From positions 1-6,976 of the forward strand of contig JACXTQ010000087.1 of NCBI GenBank assembly GCA_016919605.1: a DNA stretch of 6,976 nt, given 5' to 3'. Source of the DNA: Methylovulum sp. Lineage in GTDB: Bacteria > Pseudomonadota > Gammaproteobacteria > Methylococcales > Methylomonadaceae. This document shows positions 4,445-6,976 of this stretch, in pieces (the stretch's first letter is position 1; every line of letters starts with the position of its first letter). The notes beneath the pieces were generated by a model that saw nothing but the letters and a program-made list of their open reading frames with translations, made no database searches and had not been told where the DNA came from. A program made the position numbers and the translations under genes.

Positions 4445-6031
4445 ATGATCCTGCGCAACTTTTTCAAGCATCCTTGGCTGTTGCCCGTTTATTCTGGCAT
4501 TTTTATCGGCACCAGTTATATCCCTTTTCCGCCGTGGGCGGCCTTGTTTGGCTTTGTGCCGTTGTGGCTGTTTTGGCAACGGCAGACGCGCTGGCTGGCG
4601 GTGTTGTCCGGTGGCTTATTGGCCGCGTTTGTCTTTACCCTGATTGGCTTTAACTGGGTTGCGCTGACTTTGCATGAGTTTGCGCATTTGGAATGGCCGT
4701 GGGCGGTGCTGGGGCTGTTGCTGTACGCGCTGATCGCCAATTTATATGTGCCTGTCGCCGGGCTGTTGTGGTTTGCCGGACAACGGTGCTGGGGCTGGAC
4801 GGGCAAGCGCTCGTTGGTGCTGATGGCACTGATTATGACGCTGTGCGAGGCCCATTCTTATACTGGGTTTGATTGGAATTTTGGCTATTCTTGGTACGGG
4901 GCGGGGTTGCCGGTGTACCAGTGGGCGGAGTTTATCGGTTTTAGCGGTTTGAGCGCGGTCACGGTGTTGACCAATTTGGCTTTTTTGGCAGCGTGGAAAT
5001 ATCGGCGGCAGGAAGAAGGCTGGTTGATAGGGGTACGGGTGCTGCTGGTGTTCGGGTTGCTCAATGGTGGCGGGGCGTGGTTAAAGTCACGCTTGCCCGC
5101 CCCTGATGCGGCGTTGGATACGGTGTTGGTGCAGGGCAATATCACCAGTAAGGATAAGCTGTCGGCGGAGCTGGGGCAGGTGTTGGGGCAAAAGAGTTTC
5201 CGCGAGGTGATCTTAAAACGCTATACCGATTTGACGGCGGCGGCGATTGCCACGCACCCTGATATTAAGCTGGATTTTGCGATGTGGCCGGAAACGGCGT
5301 TCCCGTATTTGTTGGGCGAGGCGTTTGCAGATAGCGCCCCTGCGCAAGGGTTAAGCGATTTTGTGCGGGCCGGACAGGTGCCGCTGTTGACGGGTGCGTA
5401 CAGTGCCGAGTCCGGCACACGGCTGCTCACCAATTCGTTGTTTGTCTTGGATGAAAACGGCCAACTGGTGCCGCCGCATTACAGCAAGACGATTTTGCTG
5501 GCGTTTGGCGAGTTTATCCCAGGCGAGGCGTATTTTCCGGTTATCCGCCAGTGGCTACCGGCAACTGGGCATTTTGCCCGCGGCGCAGGGCCTACGCAGT
5601 TGCTTAGTTTACATGAGTTTAAGATGGGGGCGCAGATTTGTTACGAAAGCCTGTTCCCGGGTTTTTCGCGCTCGTTGGCGCAATTGGGGGCGCAGTTTAT
5701 CGTCAATGTCACCAATGATTCATGGTACGGCGATTGGCAAGAGCCTTACCAACATTTGTATATGACTTTGGCGCGGGGCGTGGAGTTTCGCCGTCCGGTG
5801 TTGCGCGTGACCAATACCGGCATCTCCACGGTGAGCTTGGCTTCCGGCGAGATTTTGGAACGCTCGCCGATTAACAAGCCGTGGGCGGGGGTGTACCACG
5901 TCCCTTACCGCTCGCAACCGGACGCGACGTTTTATCAGGATTATTTTTGGCTGTTGCCGGGGGGGCTGTGGGCGGCGTTGCTGGGTCTGATGTGGCCTTG
6001 GGCGGGGTGGCAAAAGCACAAGGCCAGTTAA
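4445..6031 (+). CDS. lnt: Apolipoprotein N-acyltransferase
   Basis: Inner-membrane enzyme that adds the third acyl chain, taken from a phospholipid, to the N-terminal Cys of diacylated lipoproteins, the last step of lipoprotein maturation after Lgt and LspA. The 528 residues fit the family (about 510-530). Residues 10-215 are a block of hydrophobic helices, 225-485 a nitrilase-type catalytic domain facing the periplasm, and 499-520 a final helix. The Glu-Lys-Cys triad is intact: E283 in MWPET, K348 in HYSKT and C399 in QICYES, spaced as in the E. coli enzyme; E356 in FGEF is also conserved. The ATG at 4445 has no good Shine-Dalgarno, but the N-terminal helix begins where expected. The usual upstream partners ybeY/corC are absent here. 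It converges on yebC with an 18-base gap. Confidence 0.96.
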   Translation: MILRNFFKHPWLLPVYSGIFIGTSYIPFPPWAALFGFVPLWLFWQRQTRWLAVLSGGLLAAFVFTLIGFNWVALTLHEFAHLEWPWAVLGLLLYALIANLYVPVAGLLWFAGQRCWGWTGKRSLVLMALIMTLCEAHSYTGFDWNFGYSWYGAGLPVYQWAEFIGFSGLSAVTVLTNLAFLAAWKYRRQEEGWLIGVRVLLVFGLLNGGGAWLKSRLPAPDAALDTVLVQGNITSKDKLSAELGQVLGQKSFREVILKRYTDLTAAAIATHPDIKLDFAMWPETAFPYLLGEAFADSAPAQGLSDFVRAGQVPLLTGAYSAESGTRLLTNSLFVLDENGQLVPPHYSKTILLAFGEFIPGEAYFPVIRQWLPATGHFARGAGPTQLLSLHEFKMGAQICYESLFPGFSRSLAQLGAQFIVNVTNDSWYGDWQEPYQHLYMTLARGVEFRRPVLRVTNTGISTVSLASGEILERSPINKPWAGVYHVPYRSQPDATFYQDYFWLLPGGLWAALLGLMWPWAGWQKHKAS

Positions 6032-6051
6032 CCGCCAAAACGGATTGGCCT
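6021..6051. terminator. Weak bidirectional hairpin between lnt and yebC
   Basis: AGGCCA (6021-6026) pairs with TGGCCT (6046-6051), with a further CCG/CGG pairing (6032-6034 and 6041-6043) inside. It overlaps both stop codons of the convergent genes. There is no T-run on the plus strand and the stem is interrupted, so a terminator role is uncertain. Confidence 0.25.
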
Positions 6052-6796
6052 AGTCCAGCTCCGCCATAATCTCTTCGCTGATGTCGGCGTTGGAATAGAC
6101 CGATTGCACATCGTCCAAATCTTCCAAGCGGTCGATCAGTTTAAGCATCTTTTCGGCGGTTTCGGCATCTAGTTCCACCATGGTCGCCGCTTGCATGGTC
6201 ACTTCGGCGTTGTCGGGGGTAAAGCCTGCGGCAATGAGCGCGTCCTTAACGCCCAGATAGCTTTCCGGCGCGGTCATGACATCGACCGAGCCATCGTCAT
6301 TGTTGATGACATCGTCCGCACCCGCTTCCAAGGCCGCTTCCATCAGCGCGTCTTCGTCCACGGACGGCGCGTAACTGAGGATGCCCAGCTTGTTGAACAA
6401 GTAGCCGACCGAGCCATCCGTGCCTAAGTTGCCGCCCGCTTTGGTGAAGGCATGACGGACTTCGCCGACGGTGCGGTTGCGGTTGTCGGTCAGGCAATCG
6501 ACCATGACCGCCGTGCCGCCGGGGCCGTAGCCTTCGTAGCGGATAGACTCATAGTTTACGCCTTCCATAGCCCCGGAGGCTTTTTTGATGGTGTTGTCGA
6601 TGGTGTCACGGCGCATGTTCGCGCCTAAGGCCTTGTCTATCGCCGTCCGCAAGGCGGGATTGCTGGCGGGGTCGGCGCCGCTGGTTTTGACGGCGACGTT
6701 AATCTCGCGCAATACTTTAGTGAAAATTTTTCCGCGTTTGGCATCTTGTCCGGCTTTGCGGTGCTTGATGTTCGCCCATTTGCTATGTCCTGCCAT
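6050..6796 (-). CDS. yebC: YebC/PmpR (TACO1-like) family protein
   Basis: Member of the YebC family, long annotated as a DNA-binding transcriptional regulator (PmpR in Pseudomonas). More recently the family, including mitochondrial TACO1, has been linked to translation and relief of ribosome stalling. The 248 residues are the standard length. The hallmark start MAGHSKWANIKHRK is intact, followed by KIFTKVLREI (23-32), NPALRTAIDKALGANMRRDTI (46-66), RYEGYGPGGTAVMVDCLTDNRNRT (86-109) and an acidic C-terminal domain ending EEIMAELD. The start is supported by AGGAAA six bases before the ATG. Upstream, on the minus strand, TATAAC (6837-6832) could be a -10 box. The common downstream neighbour ruvC is absent; the gene converges on lnt instead. 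The unknown gene at the right edge precedes it by 65 bases on the same strand. Confidence 0.96.
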   Translation of the reverse strand: MAGHSKWANIKHRKAGQDAKRGKIFTKVLREINVAVKTSGADPASNPALRTAIDKALGANMRRDTIDNTIKKASGAMEGVNYESIRYEGYGPGGTAVMVDCLTDNRNRTVGEVRHAFTKAGGNLGTDGSVGYLFNKLGILSYAPSVDEDALMEAALEAGADDVINNDDGSVDVMTAPESYLGVKDALIAAGFTPDNAEVTMQAATMVELDAETAEKMLKLIDRLEDLDDVQSVYSNADISEEIMAELD

Positions 6797-6861
6797 TGTG
6801 TTTCCTGTTGCTCCCTAGGTGTGCGGGTGTTGTTATAAAGAACGGTTAAAATGAGGATGAT

Positions 6862-6976
6862 TTACAACACATAGGCCAAAACCCCCAGCAAGCTCTCCCC
6901 CGCCACATAGACATCAGCGACTTCCTTTACCAAGGCCCGCTCGACCACGCCGCCAAAGCCAATGGTGTAAGCGCCA
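6862..6976 (-). CDS. C-terminal fragment of an unrecognised protein
   Basis: The minus strand is open from the right edge to a TAA at 6864-6862, giving 37 full codons. The fragment ends in VVERALVKEVADVYVAGESLLGVLAYVL and begins near GAYTIGFGG. The regular amino-acid composition, GC-rich codon use like its neighbours and a stop 65 bases before yebC make a real gene likely. I do not recognise the family: the tail looks like an amphipathic alpha-helix ending in a hydrophobic stretch. It has the same orientation as yebC and could be its upstream operon partner. In many gammaproteobacteria aspS or nudB stand there, but the residues do not look like either. Confidence 0.6.
   Translation of the reverse strand, partial: GAYTIGFGGVVERALVKEVADVYVAGESLLGVLAYVL

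Noticed and set aside
4516..6019. Several minus-strand frames inside lnt and plus-strand frames inside yebC
   Set aside because: They are shadow frames of two well-recognised genes, with low-complexity proline- or arginine-rich translations.

Overview
The window looks like chromosomal DNA of a gammaproteobacterium. Lnt, YebC, SirB2 and the fructosamine kinase all have the typical proteobacterial form. The intergenic DNA carries REP-type palindromes and short hairpin repeats. Together with PPC/FG-GAP-like secreted proteins, this reminds me of sulfur-oxidising Thiotrichales (Thiothrix-like), but that genus-level guess is an inference and I cannot run a search.

Layout. Bases 1-47 (minus) hold the first 15 codons of a probable PIN-domain protein cut by the window edge. 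Divergently, 73-966 (+) encodes a fructosamine/ketosamine-3-kinase. The 306-base gap 967-1272 holds a nearly textbook inverted REP doublet (REPIN) at 1118-1195 and a possible second-type REP just before the next gene. Bases 1273-1635 (+) encode a SirB2-family membrane protein. Convergent to it is a small Trp- and Cys-rich protein (1693-1911, minus), separated by a terminator-like structure from a secreted PPC-domain protein (2016-2762, minus). A 441-base, repeat-rich, AT-rich gap follows, then a secreted LamG-like protein (3204-4106, minus). A 338-base divergent gap leads to lnt (4445-6031, +), which converges on yebC (6050-6796, minus) with only 18 bases between them. The C-terminal end of an unrecognised gene (6862-6976, minus) enters from the right edge.

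How it fits together. The flanking genes are housekeeping: repair of glycated proteins (fructosamine kinase), lipoprotein maturation in the inner membrane (Lnt) and translation/regulation (YebC). Between them, roughly 2016-4330 is visibly more AT-rich. It holds two exported, probably surface-associated proteins with no enzymatic signature, embedded in degenerate hairpin repeats. That is the accessory part of the window. I found no CRISPR array, tRNA, rRNA, insertion sequence or clear phage gene. Nothing here amounts to a demonstrably new multi-gene system. The best leads are the REP elements, the truncated PIN gene, the small CYHC protein and the two secreted proteins.
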